Notes: generated by a model from the letters alone, not told the origin. A DNA stretch of 52,997 bases from Thermoplasmata archaeon (GCA_030041175.1 JASHOK010000038.1:1-52997); one strand, 5' to 3'. Counted from the stretch's first letter, positions 9,703-19,401 are shown. Numbers and translations are program-made.

Positions 9703-10938
9703 ATGAAAGTCCCCAAGCAACCCGAGGTCAACATCGGCCTGGTCGGCCATGTCGACCACGGAAAGACGACGCTCACCCAGACCCTCACGGGAGAGTGGAC
9801 CGACCGCCATTCTGAGGAGCTGAAGCGCGGCATTTCGATCAAGCTGGGGTACGCCGACGCGGCGTTCTACAAGTGCCCGAACCACGAAGCTCCCGCCGGG
9901 TGGACGGTCGAGCCGAAGTGCCCCATCTGCGGTGCTACGACGAAGTTCGTTCGGGCGGTGTCGTTCGTGGATGCGCCCGGTCACGAGGCGCTCATGGCCA
10001 CCATGCTCTCCGGCGCGGCGCTGATGGACGGGGCCTTGCTGCTTATTGCGGCCAACGAACCGGTTCCGCAGCCGCAGACTCGGGAACACCTCTACGCCCT
10101 CGATATCATCGGGGTGCGGAAGGTCGTGGTCGTCCAGAACAAGATCGACCTCCTGACGCCCGAACAGGCCGTGGAGAACTTCGAGCAGATCACCCGGTTC
10201 CTGAAGGGCAGTCCCATCGAGAACGCGCCGATCGTTCCGATCTCGGCCAACCACAAGGTGAACATCGACGCGCTCATCGATACCATCGAGCACGTGATTC
10301 CGACACCGCCCCGGGATGCCACGAAGCCCCCGCTCATGTACATCGCCCGATCCTTCGACATCAACAAGCCGGGGACGAGGCCCGGCGACCTCCAGGGGGG
10401 CGTGCTGGGTGGGTCGCTGCTGCAGGGACGTCTCAAAATCGGAGACGAGATCGAATTGCGCCCGGGTCTGGCCGCAACATCTAACGGGCATTCTTCAGAG
10501 ATCCGTACCAAGATCACCTCGCTGATCTCCGGCGGGAACGAGCTCGATGAGCTCCGGCCGGGAGGGCTCGCGGCGATCGGCACTTCGCTGGATCCTTCGT
10601 ACACCAAGGCGGACGCGCTCACCGGTCGATTGGTTGGCACGGCCGAGACGCTACCGCCCGTCACGCAGAAGGTCCGGGTCAAGGTGACGCTGCTGGACCG
10701 CGTCGTGGGGGTTCAGCGCGAGATGAAGGTCGAAAAGATTCACTCGAACGAGCTCGTCTCTCTGAACGTCGGGACCACGGTCGCGCCGGGCAAGGTGACG
10801 AGCGCCCGGGGCGACGAAGTCGAAATCCACCTGGCCCGCCCGGTCACCGTGTTTCCGGGGAGCCGGGTGGCGATCTCGAGGAAGTTCAACGCCTGGCGTT
10901 TGATCGGGCACGGAATCATCGAGGGGGAAGGCAAGTGA
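9703..10938 (+). CDS. translation initiation factor aIF2 subunit gamma
   Basis: QPEVNIGLVGHVDHGKTTLTQTLTGEWTDRHSEELKRGISIKLGYADA; zinc knuckle CPNHE...CPICG; VSFVDAPGHEALMATMLSGAALMDGALLLIAANE. Confidence 0.98.
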   Translation: MKVPKQPEVNIGLVGHVDHGKTTLTQTLTGEWTDRHSEELKRGISIKLGYADAAFYKCPNHEAPAGWTVEPKCPICGATTKFVRAVSFVDAPGHEALMATMLSGAALMDGALLLIAANEPVPQPQTREHLYALDIIGVRKVVVVQNKIDLLTPEQAVENFEQITRFLKGSPIENAPIVPISANHKVNIDALIDTIEHVIPTPPRDATKPPLMYIARSFDINKPGTRPGDLQGGVLGGSLLQGRLKIGDEIELRPGLAATSNGHSSEIRTKITSLISGGNELDELRPGGLAAIGTSLDPSYTKADALTGRLVGTAETLPPVTQKVRVKVTLLDRVVGVQREMKVEKIHSNELVSLNVGTTVAPGKVTSARGDEVEIHLARPVTVFPGSRVAISRKFNAWRLIGHGIIEGEGK

Positions 10939-11117
10939 AGCCGGACCTGCTGGAGATCCTGTGCTGTCCGGTGGACCGGGCGGACCTCCGGATGACCGCG
11001 ACCAAGACCGAGGGCGGCGAGGTCGTCGAGGGCGCCCTGACCTGCACGAAGTGCGGTACCGCGTACCCCATCGAGGACGGGATCCCGAATCTGCTGCCCC
11101 CCGACGAGCGAGACTAA
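10935..11117 (+). CDS. Trm112-family methyltransferase activator-like protein
   Basis: MKPDLLEILCCPVDRADL...LTCTKCGTAYPIEDGIPNLLPPDERD; overlaps the aIF2g stop. Confidence 0.85.
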   Translation: MKPDLLEILCCPVDRADLRMTATKTEGGEVVEGALTCTKCGTAYPIEDGIPNLLPPDERD

Positions 11118-11271
11118 GGGATCCGGGCTCGACGCCACCGGTGGCGTGGTGACGCTACCGCGCGAAGGGAGGGCCAGTCGGAGTGTCGACCACGAGTAGG
11201 GTCGGCTCGCCGGCCCCATCGGCCACCCAGAGGCCCTCTAGGAATGTAACCCGTACCCGGAGCTCCGGCGC

Positions 11272-11937
11272 TCACGGGGCGATGAGGACGGCCCGACAGG
11301 GTGCGCCGTCGCCGTCACGGATTTTTAGCGGAAGGCAGCGGAGCTCGTAATCGCCGGCCGGCACCTCCGCCAGCCGAAGACCTTCCAGGATGAGGCACCC
11401 ACTTTCCAGCAGCGTGTGGTGAACCGGGTACTGGTTGGTGGTGTCCCGCTCAATGGACTGGGAGTCGATCCCCACCAGCCGCAACCGGGCCGCCGCGAGA
11501 TACTCGGCGGTCTCCGGGGCGAGTGCGACGTAGTCGGGAAAGAACGACTCTCCCCGCGCCCACCGGACCGAGTTCTGGGTGCGGAATAGCACGCGACCCA
11601 CTCCGTGCAAGAGCCCCTTCAGGTCGCCGGTGCTGATCTCCCGATGATGGTCCGGAACGTGCACGACCCGGCACGGTCCGTTGAGCGCGTCCAGGTCCAC
11701 CTGGTCGCTGGTGAGTCCGCCCGCGAGGAAATGGCGCGGCGGATCGATGTGGCTTCCCGCATGCGTACCGAGGGCCAGTTCCGACAGGTTGTACGGGTCT
11801 CCGTGAGCGAGCTGGTGCGTCGCCCGAATGACAATGGGAGGGTCTCCCGGGAACGACGGCATGCCCGGGTGAATCTCGGCGGAGATGTCGTAGACCCGCG
11901 GCATCCAGCACTTCCCTCCAGGCCTCGCGGCGACCAC
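11272..11937 (-). CDS. cyclase family protein / kynurenine formamidase-like hydrolase (likely ATG near 11902)
   Basis: YDISAEIHPGMPSFPGDPP, GTHAGSHIDPPRHFL, GIDSQSIERD. Confidence 0.88.
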   Translation of the reverse strand: MVAARPGGKCWMPRVYDISAEIHPGMPSFPGDPPIVIRATHQLAHGDPYNLSELALGTHAGSHIDPPRHFLAGGLTSDQVDLDALNGPCRVVHVPDHHREISTGDLKGLLHGVGRVLFRTQNSVRWARGESFFPDYVALAPETAEYLAAARLRLVGIDSQSIERDTTNQYPVHHTLLESGCLILEGLRLAEVPAGDYELRCLPLKIRDGDGAPCRAVLIAP

Positions 11938-11975
11938 CCAAGAGGGATTAAAGGACTGTCACGGGTGGGCGCCGC

Positions 11976-12686
11976 GTGACCCTCATCGATGATGCCGTGT
12001 TCGTGCCCGCGTTCATCGTCACGCTGCTCGAGATGACAGAGGTCGTGGCGCTGGTCTTCGCCTTGAGCGGAGGCGACCACGGGCTGCGGGACACGATCGC
12101 GGGGGCATTGACCGGAGTAGCGGTCATCGGCACCGTTGCCCTCCTCGCCGGTTCCGCGCTCGACCGCCTGCCGCCCGACCTGCTACTCGGGCCTTCCGCC
12201 ATCGTCCTGGCGGCCTTCACGGTCTTCTTGTTTCGAGGCACGCTCCGAACCTACCGCCGGTCGAGGGCCCAGCGACAGGGTGCAGCGGGGGCCTTTCCTG
12301 CGGCACCCCCGGTAGTGAGCTTTGGTGCGGGGTTCTCGGTCGGCGCAGTCGAGACCACGGAGGCCGTCATCGTGCTGCTTGCACTCGCCGCCCCCGGCTA
12401 CGGCTGGACGACCCTCGCCGGAGCCGTCTCCGCCGGAGCGATTCTCGTCGTGCTCGCACTCCTGCTGCACGGCCAGATACGGAAGGTCAAGATCACGACC
12501 CTCCGGGGAGCGGGGACGGCGATGCTGCTGACCTATGCGGTGTTCTGGGGCGGGGAGGCCTTGCATGTTCCCTGGCCCTGGGATGACCTCACCCTCCTCC
12601 CTATCTTCGGCGCCGCGGCGCTCGTCGTAGCGGGCACGGTCTGGCTCCTGGGACGGGCCCCCCTGCCGGTCGAGACTAAGAGCTAA
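11976..12686 (+). CDS. multi-pass membrane protein with duplicated E-x-TE motifs (COG4280/GDT1-like inner membrane family)
   Basis: First repeat TLLEMTEVVALVFALSGGD, second repeat GAVETTEAVIVLLALAAPG; ~6 TM segments. Confidence 0.6.
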   Translation: MTLIDDAVFVPAFIVTLLEMTEVVALVFALSGGDHGLRDTIAGALTGVAVIGTVALLAGSALDRLPPDLLLGPSAIVLAAFTVFLFRGTLRTYRRSRAQRQGAAGAFPAAPPVVSFGAGFSVGAVETTEAVIVLLALAAPGYGWTTLAGAVSAGAILVVLALLLHGQIRKVKITTLRGAGTAMLLTYAVFWGGEALHVPWPWDDLTLLPIFGAAALVVAGTVWLLGRAPLPVETKS

Positions 12687-12713
12687 GAGGCCGGAGCCGC
12701 CCGGCGGTGCTGC

Positions 12714-14156
12714 ATGGCCCGGCGGGGAGCATCGGACGACCTCGAGGACGACCCCGTCGAGGACGAGGACGAAGAGCCGGAGGACAGAGCCGGAGGGCAG
12801 CCGGAGGAAGAGGAAGCTCCTCCTCGGCGGCGCCCATCTGCCTCCCCGCGGCGACGCGCGACGGGCCGCTCGGCAGGACCTCCCCGGCCGTGGACGATCG
12901 AGGACCTGGACCGGGAGACCGACGATGTCCGGCGAACGAAGCGTCGTAAGGGCAAGGATGAGGACGAGGAGCCGGGCTTCTTCAGTCGGCTAAGGCGCCC
13001 GGTGTTCTTCCGCGCCCGCGATAGCTGGTACTTCGAGCCGCTCGTGGCCCTCGCCCTCATTGTCCTGCTACTGGTCGGTCTCTTCGCCTACACGTCGAAC
13101 TGGCCACCGATCTTCGTGGTAGAGTCCGACAGCATGCAGCACGGCTATGGAGACACGGTTGGGCTGATCAACACCGGAGACCTCGTCCTCGTGCAGAAGG
13201 TCAGCCCATCGACCATCGTCACGTACGTCGAAGGACAGCAGACCGGGTTTTCCACCTACGGCGAATATGGCGACGTCATCCTGTACCACCCCAACGGAGC
13301 CACGCTCGCGACTCCGGTCATCCACCGGGCCATCCTCTACCTCGAGTGGGACCCCCAGACGGGAGACTACTCGGCTCCCTCCCTCGCCGGGCTGCCCTGC
13401 GGCAGCCAACCGGGAGCCCTCTACTCGATTGCGGGCAGCAGTACCGGCTGTGGTTCCACGGGCTTGATCACGACCATCACCCTCTACGACGTGGGCTGGA
13501 AGGGCGCGACCGTCTCCATCCCGCTCGGTGGGCTCGGTCGGTACTCGGGTTTCATCACGATGGGCGACAACAACCTGGTCGCCGGGTCCCCGCCACAGGG
13601 GAAGACCGACCAGTCCTGGGGCATCTCCGCCCTCGTGGCTCCGAGCTGGGTCATGGGAGTGGCTCGAGGGATGATTCCTTGGGTCGGCGCTTTCAAGCTG
13701 CTCATCGACGGCAACGCCCAGGAGGTACCCGCCCAATCCTGGCAATTCCTCGCACTCACCATTTCGGCCATCGTCCTCGCGGGCTTCGGCCTCCACTATC
13801 TGTTCCGGGTGGAGGGCATTGAGGACCCCCGGCGGCGGGAGGAGGAGCGGGCCGAGCGCCGTACGAACGACGACGACGAGGAGGGCGGCCCGGTGTGGAA
13901 GGACCGCCCTCCCGGCAGCCGGTGGCACGGCCTGCGGGAATGGCTCGCGGCCCCGGACGATGAGGAGACCGAGGAACCCCGAGCCGTCCCGCGGAAGAAG
14001 ACGATTACGGCGGAGGCGCCGTCGGTGAAGAAGGGCCCGGCGCCGGCCGGCCGGAGCCGGGGACGGCCGAAGCCGGCGGTGCGGAAGACGAAGGGTCTCT
14101 GGTCGCGCAAGACCCCCAAGCGCTCGACTCGAGACTCGGACGACAATACCCTCTGA
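12714..14156 (+). CDS. archaeal signal peptidase I (S26, Ser-His type) with long charged N- and C-terminal extensions
   Basis: FVVESDSMQHGYGDTVGLINTGDLVLVQKV, PVIHRAILYLEW, GFITMGDNNLVAGSP; acidic N-terminus and Lys/Arg-rich C-terminus. Confidence 0.9.
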   Translation: MARRGASDDLEDDPVEDEDEEPEDRAGGQPEEEEAPPRRRPSASPRRRATGRSAGPPRPWTIEDLDRETDDVRRTKRRKGKDEDEEPGFFSRLRRPVFFRARDSWYFEPLVALALIVLLLVGLFAYTSNWPPIFVVESDSMQHGYGDTVGLINTGDLVLVQKVSPSTIVTYVEGQQTGFSTYGEYGDVILYHPNGATLATPVIHRAILYLEWDPQTGDYSAPSLAGLPCGSQPGALYSIAGSSTGCGSTGLITTITLYDVGWKGATVSIPLGGLGRYSGFITMGDNNLVAGSPPQGKTDQSWGISALVAPSWVMGVARGMIPWVGAFKLLIDGNAQEVPAQSWQFLALTISAIVLAGFGLHYLFRVEGIEDPRRREEERAERRTNDDDEEGGPVWKDRPPGSRWHGLREWLAAPDDEETEEPRAVPRKKTITAEAPSVKKGPAPAGRSRGRPKPAVRKTKGLWSRKTPKRSTRDSDDNTL

Positions 14157-14269
14157 CAGAGGGTTTCCGGTCCGCTCAGAGTTTCAGAAAATTTGCACTT
14201 CCAGGGGACGGAATTCCGTCCCCCGGAAGGAGGGAAAGGGTTTCACCCGTCGAGGCGGGGACCGCCCGA

Positions 14270-14866
14270 TTACGTGATCGTACCGCTGGTCGTACCCGAA
14301 AACGATCCCTGACCGAGCGCCACCAGGCTGTAGCCGGACAGGCTGCAAGCGATGGGCGAGATCTGGACCGAGAACGTGTACTGGGTCGTCATCGGGGAGG
14401 TCGAGCTGCAGGCCGACGTGTAGGTCGGGGCCGTGCAGCCGGTTCCGTAGGTCGTCGCCGCGCCCGGCGTGAAGGTCGCAACCACCGTGTTGATGGGGTT
14501 GATGATGACCACGTGGAGCGCAGTGACTGCCGTTCCGGTGACCGTGCTTCCGACCGCGATGATGGATCCCGTCGGGCTCCGGACCTCGAACGTGAACGAG
14601 CCGAGGGTCAGCGTGGAACCCGCCGACTCAACGGTCATGTTGTAGTAGTTCACGGTGCCCGAGGCGCCGTCGGTAGAGCTACCAATCGCCAACGCACTGC
14701 CGATTGTGACCCCGCCGCCGCCCTTTGTGTACTGGCTGATCAGAATATACAGGACCGCGGCCAGCACGACAGTGATCGCGACGAGTAGAATCGTAGCGAT
14801 GATCGGCGACACCGCGCGCCTGTTCTTCCGGCGCCAGCTTCGTTCGTTCTTGCCCCAAATGTTCAT
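14270..14866 (-). CDS. archaeal type IV pilin/archaellin-like protein
   Basis: KNRRAVSPIIATILLVAITVVLAAVLYILISQYTKGGGG: class III signal peptide and hydrophobic pilin helix. Confidence 0.88.
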   Translation of the reverse strand: MNIWGKNERSWRRKNRRAVSPIIATILLVAITVVLAAVLYILISQYTKGGGGVTIGSALAIGSSTDGASGTVNYYNMTVESAGSTLTLGSFTFEVRSPTGSIIAVGSTVTGTAVTALHVVIINPINTVVATFTPGAATTYGTGCTAPTYTSACSSTSPMTTQYTFSVQISPIACSLSGYSLVALGQGSFSGTTSGTIT

Positions 14867-14924
14867 TCGCGTTTTTCCTCCGAGGAGAGTTACTCCCCTA
14901 AGAGAGCCGTAGGGGGCAGGATTG

Positions 14925-14934
14925 CATATTTAAA
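14925..14934 (-). promoter_or_regulatory. TATA box upstream of pilin 14270..14866
   Basis: Minus strand reads gggtttaaatatgcaat ~60 nt upstream of the ATG, with ggagga just upstream of the start codon. Confidence 0.5.
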
Positions 14935-15151
14935 CCCAGCGGCGGTCGTATCGGCAATCGCCGTTTCCGACTTCGACACACGTATGAATGCGCATCCGTT
15001 CCCTCGAGAAGCCGGCACGAAAACCGGCCCCCGGGACCCGTGTTAGTATGGGGCGCAGCACCAATCCCGCCGGGGATCGCCACGTCGGAAGCCCCGAGGC
15101 AGCCCCGCTCCATCGCGAGGACCGTTGGCAGCCTCAGCGGAGGAGGGCGGC

Positions 15152-15730
15152 CTAGAAGACGTGGACTTCGACGGTCCCCGAGTACGCGCTCACTCCGATG
15201 AACCGCAGCGTATCGCCGGACAGGCTAACGGGCATGGCTCCGGACGTGTAGACGACGAATGTGAGGGTAGAGGTCACCGGGACGGCCGCGCCGAGGCTCC
15301 AGGAACCGCCGAACGTCGTCTGCCCCACGATCTGGTTCGTTGCGTTGACCACCACAACGCCGCCCGGAGGAAGGATCAGGCTCCCGTTCGCGGCGATAAT
15401 CTCTACCGCGATGTCGTGGAGTTCGAGTGCCCGCGAAGAGGCCTGGACGGACAGGTTGTAAAAGTTGCACACCGAGGCGCCGCAGCCCGTAATGCTCCCC
15501 GTGGTGCCTACGGACTCCTCAGGGGTCCCTACCGCCAAGACCGTCCCCAGGCCTGGCGAGGTCGCATTGCCGGCGGTGTAGCCCCGAATCAAGACGAATA
15601 GAACTGCCGCCAGTACGACGACGATGACCACCATCAGAACGATGGCGACGATATCCGAGACCCCGCGGCTTCGAGAGGATCGCCCTCGGACCCGGACGGC
15701 CCGAAGTCGGTTGTCGTATCCGTGCATCAT
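15152..15730 (-). CDS. archaeal type IV pilin-like protein (second copy)
   Basis: SRGVSDIVAIVLMVVIVVVLAAVLFVLIRGYTAGNATSPG; the 389-aa ORF is trimmed to ATG ATG at 15730 (MMHGYDNRL). Confidence 0.85.
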   Translation of the reverse strand: MMHGYDNRLRAVRVRGRSSRSRGVSDIVAIVLMVVIVVVLAAVLFVLIRGYTAGNATSPGLGTVLAVGTPEESVGTTGSITGCGASVCNFYNLSVQASSRALELHDIAVEIIAANGSLILPPGGVVVVNATNQIVGQTTFGGSWSLGAAVPVTSTLTFVVYTSGAMPVSLSGDTLRFIGVSAYSGTVEVHVF

Positions 15731-15946
15731 AGGAGAACCTGAAGATGCGCGAGGGTCGGGTTCCTGTATTAGTACCCATCGAGAACGGCTTCGACATTTG
15801 TCGGCGGATACACCGGCAGCAGTCCCTCGCCGACATCGCGTCGTGGGCCTGCGTTCCTGCGAGTCCGCCCGGCAATACGCCGGTGCGTGAGTCGCCCCCA
15901 CAACGCTTTTGCCTCGGCCCCGGTGAACGGCGCCGGAGCAGCGTCG

Positions 15947-16834
15947 ATGTACGTGGTTGCGGGCACGGCCTCGACCTCCCTCGCCGAGCGGATCTCGCGA
16001 GAGCTTGGGAATGTCCCGTTCGGAATGCCGTTCCTGAAGCGGTTTCCGGACGGCGAGCTGTACGTGCGTATTGGCGGGCAGATGGCGGGCGAGGACGTCG
16101 TCCTGGTGCAGTCCACACGGAGCGACCAAGACCTGCTCGAGCTCCTCTTCCTCGAGGACGCCGTCCGGCAGTCCGGAGCACGACGACTCGTGGTGGTCGT
16201 CCCGTACTTCGGGTACGCCCGTCAGGACAAGGTGTTCTTTCCCGGCGAACCCGCGACGGCCCAGATGCTCGCCCAGCACATCGCCCTCGAGGCGGACGCG
16301 GTCGTGAGCGTGGACCTGCATTCGACCGACACCCTGAAGGCGTTCACAAAGCCCGCGTACGAGGCGAGCGGAATTCCGGCGATGGCGCGGCTCCTCCGTC
16401 AGCGGCCGGTCGACCTACTCGTCTCGCCCGACAAGGGTGGGACGGACCGAGCTCGACGCATGGGACAGCTCCTCGATCGGCCGTGGGTAGCGCTCGAAAA
16501 ACAGCGGATCGATAGCGAACACGTGGAGCTCCAGCTGCCCCGGGAGCTTCCGATGGAACTCGAGGACAAACACGTGGTCATCGTCGACGACGTGATCTCC
16601 ACGGGCGGGACGATCGTGGAGGCGGCCCGGCTACTCGCGAAGCAACGGGTCGGTGCCATCACGGCGGCCTGCACCCATGGGCTGTTCCTGCGGGATGCCT
16701 TCGAACGCATCAAGGCCGTCACGGACGAGATCTACTCGACAGACACGCTGGCCAATCCAGCGGAGAAGGCGTCGGTCGCCCCCGACATCGCGGCGATTGT
16801 CAAGCGGCACCTCTCGAGCACCTCGACGGCCTGA
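15947..16834 (+). CDS. prs: ribose-phosphate pyrophosphokinase
   Basis: FPDGELYVRIGG, VVPYFGYARQDKVFFPGEPATAQMLA, VVSVDLHSTDTLKAF, VVIVDDVISTGGTIVEAA (PRPP loop). Confidence 0.96.
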   Translation: MYVVAGTASTSLAERISRELGNVPFGMPFLKRFPDGELYVRIGGQMAGEDVVLVQSTRSDQDLLELLFLEDAVRQSGARRLVVVVPYFGYARQDKVFFPGEPATAQMLAQHIALEADAVVSVDLHSTDTLKAFTKPAYEASGIPAMARLLRQRPVDLLVSPDKGGTDRARRMGQLLDRPWVALEKQRIDSEHVELQLPRELPMELEDKHVVIVDDVISTGGTIVEAARLLAKQRVGAITAACTHGLFLRDAFERIKAVTDEIYSTDTLANPAEKASVAPDIAAIVKRHLSSTSTA

Positions 16835-16848
16835 CCGGGCGATGGGGC

Positions 16849-17802
16849 ATGATGCCGACGGGAGTTCTACCGGCGCGTGAGCTCCCCCGAGACGAGCTCT
16901 GGAATCTCGTCGGGACGGTTCGACACGAGCTCGCCGCGCGCGGGGAAATCTTGCCCGCTGCGTGGGTAGACGAGACGGTCGACGCGATCGGGCAGGGTGT
17001 CGGGACCGCCTGGTTTGCGGGGGAGCGGAGCCGTCCTTCTGGGCTTGCAATTCTCTGGGTCCGAGACGGTCGAGGGTACGGCCATCTTCACGCAACGCAG
17101 GGAGCTGCCTCGGTCTCCGCCATGAGCGAGCTCGCGCGGAGATTGACGCAAGAACTTCCCCCAGAGGTGGCTCGGCTGGATATGGGGTCTACGGGCTTGG
17201 CTCAACCGGACGAGCGGGCGGTCGGGGAATCCCTGCGGGGAGACCTCCGATTCACCACCCTCCTCCGGCACTCGATGGTGCGCGCGCTCACAGCCGAGGC
17301 ACCTCCCTCAGAGCCTCGGTGGCCCGACGGGACCGAGGTCACGACCGTGCGCCGCGTTCCGATGGAGCAACTCACGACCTTGGACTGGCGCACCTACCGC
17401 GGCACGCCCGACGAAACCTTGTTGTCGGCAAGTCCGGAAGGGAACCGGGAGCTTCTGGAGAATGCCCTGGCCGGCCTCTTCGGAAGGTACCTCGATGAGG
17501 CGTCCCCGGCGGCCCGGGACCCCGATGGGCGACTTCTCGGCTTCGCTATCGGCTGCGAGGAGTCGCTTCGGTCGGGCGTGGTTTTGGACATCGCGGTCGA
17601 CCCCGAGTTTAAGCGACGCGGGATCGGCGAGGCGCTACTTCTCCGGTGCCTGCGCGGGTTGCTCGCGCTGGGGTACCCTCGGGCGCACCTCTGGGTTACC
17701 CACGGCAACCGGCCGGCCCGCGCGCTCTACGAGAAGGTCGGCTTCGCCGAGGACACCTCCGCGACGATCTACCGCTGGGTCCGCACGCCGGGCGGACAGT
17801 AG
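16849..17802 (+). CDS. GNAT N-acetyltransferase, probably tandem with a degenerate N-terminal GNAT half
   Basis: C-terminal VVLDIAVDPEFKRRGIGEALLLRCLRGL...NRPARALYEKVGF; the N-terminal half has GNAT-like spacing without a clear Q/RxxGxG/A. Confidence 0.85.
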   Translation: MMPTGVLPARELPRDELWNLVGTVRHELAARGEILPAAWVDETVDAIGQGVGTAWFAGERSRPSGLAILWVRDGRGYGHLHATQGAASVSAMSELARRLTQELPPEVARLDMGSTGLAQPDERAVGESLRGDLRFTTLLRHSMVRALTAEAPPSEPRWPDGTEVTTVRRVPMEQLTTLDWRTYRGTPDETLLSASPEGNRELLENALAGLFGRYLDEASPAARDPDGRLLGFAIGCEESLRSGVVLDIAVDPEFKRRGIGEALLLRCLRGLLALGYPRAHLWVTHGNRPARALYEKVGFAEDTSATIYRWVRTPGGQ

Positions 17803-17809
17803 GTCGGCC

Positions 17810-19363
17810 GTGGCCCCCGACGCGCGGTCTCCGCTGATCGTGGGAAGCGGAATCGCGGGGCTGTACGTGGCCCTCCGCGCCCGCGAAGAGGGGCTCCGGC
17901 CCACCGTGGTGACAAAGAGCGGCCTGGCGGAGTCGAATACCCGGTATGCCCAGGGCGGTATCGCAGCGGCGCTGGGCCCGGATGACACCACGGAATTGCA
18001 CTGCAAGGACACGATCCGTGCCGGCGCCGGTATCACGGATCGCCACGCTGCGGAAGTCATGGCCTCCGAAGCGCCGCGCCGGATCGCGGACCTGGTCCGG
18101 TATGGAGTACCGTTCGACACGATCGAGGGACGCATCGCTCTCGGCCGCGAGGGCGGTCACTCCCGGGCCCGGATTGTGCATGCCGGGGGGGATGCGACCG
18201 GCCTGCAGATCGAAGAAACCCTCCGGGCGCGGGTACTGGAATCGGGCATCGAGGCGCGCGAGCGGGCTCGTCTCCGCGCGCTCCGCGTCGACCCGGACGG
18301 AACCGTTACCGCGGTCCTGTCCCGAGACGATGGAAGCCAGGTCGAGGAAGTGTCGGGGCGGCCCGTGGTCCTCGCCACCGGGGGAACCGGCAGTCTCTAT
18401 CGCCAGAGCTCGAACCCCGCCACAGCCACCGGTGAGGGGGTTGCCCTCGCCTTCCGCGCCGGCGCACTGATCACCGACATGGAGTTCATCCAGTTCCACC
18501 CGACGGTCTTTGCCAAAGAAGGGGCCCCGCGCTTCCTGATCACGGAGGCGCTCCGAGGCGAAGGAGCTGTTCTCCGAAACCACGCCGGGGAGCAATTCCT
18601 GCTTCGGTATCACCCCGATGCGGAGCTCGCGACCCGGGATGTCGTCAGTCGGGCGATCCACCAGGAGATGCGACGAACGAACGAGCCGTTCGTCTACCTC
18701 GATGCCACGCGAATCCCCCGGGATCGCATGTACGTTCGCTTCCCGAGCATCTGCCGTTTCCTTGCGGACCACGGACTCGACCCGTCCGCCGACCTGATCC
18801 CGGTGAGCCCGATGGCCCACTACATGATTGGAGGGGTCACGACCGACCTCGACGGCCGGACCTCTCTCCGGGGCCTCTGGGCCTGCGGCGAGGTGGCGTC
18901 CACGGGAGTCCACGGCGCGAATCGGCTCGCGAGTAACTCACTGCTGGAGGGTGTGGTATTTGGCGAGCGAGTGGCCCGACAGCTTGCCAACCCCAGCCCG
19001 GGGTCGCCGCGGGACGCGCCCCGGATGCAGTCCCTCGCGCTCGCACCGGGCAAGGGCGAGGACCCCCGGGAGGCCTGCTTCCGCGATGTCGGCACTCTCC
19101 TCTGGAACGACGTCGGAATCGTACGAGAGAATGCGGGGCTCCAGACCGCCGTCGGCCGGCTCGAGGAGTGGAGGTCGAGAACCGATCCTGCCAGCGAGGT
19201 CGACCTCCCGAACCCCTCGGCGAACGCCGCCCTGACGGCCCTGCTCATCGCGCAGTCTGCGCTGGCCCGGGAAGAGAGTCGAGGAGCCCACTACCGCTCG
19301 GACTTTCCCCGGCCCTCTCCGCGATGGAAGTACCATCAGGGGCTCCGTCGGCCGGCCACCTAA
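17810..19363 (+). CDS. nadB: L-aspartate oxidase
   Basis: LIVGSGIAGLYVALRA, TRYAQGGIAAALGPDDTTELHCKDTIRAGAGI, SPMAHYMIGGVTTDLDGRTSLRGLWACGEVASTGVHGANRLASNSLLEGVVFG. GTG start at 17810. Confidence 0.95.
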   Translation: MAPDARSPLIVGSGIAGLYVALRAREEGLRPTVVTKSGLAESNTRYAQGGIAAALGPDDTTELHCKDTIRAGAGITDRHAAEVMASEAPRRIADLVRYGVPFDTIEGRIALGREGGHSRARIVHAGGDATGLQIEETLRARVLESGIEARERARLRALRVDPDGTVTAVLSRDDGSQVEEVSGRPVVLATGGTGSLYRQSSNPATATGEGVALAFRAGALITDMEFIQFHPTVFAKEGAPRFLITEALRGEGAVLRNHAGEQFLLRYHPDAELATRDVVSRAIHQEMRRTNEPFVYLDATRIPRDRMYVRFPSICRFLADHGLDPSADLIPVSPMAHYMIGGVTTDLDGRTSLRGLWACGEVASTGVHGANRLASNSLLEGVVFGERVARQLANPSPGSPRDAPRMQSLALAPGKGEDPREACFRDVGTLLWNDVGIVRENAGLQTAVGRLEEWRSRTDPASEVDLPNPSANAALTALLIAQSALAREESRGAHYRSDFPRPSPRWKYHQGLRRPAT

Positions 19364-19401
19364 CGGGCCAACCGTTATCCCTCAGGTCCTTTACTGCGGG
19401 C

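Noticed and set aside
14898-15113. 71-aa minus-strand ORF between the two pilin genes
   Set aside because: No recognisable motif and it runs through the TATA region of the downstream pilin; could not be supported as a CDS or ncRNA.
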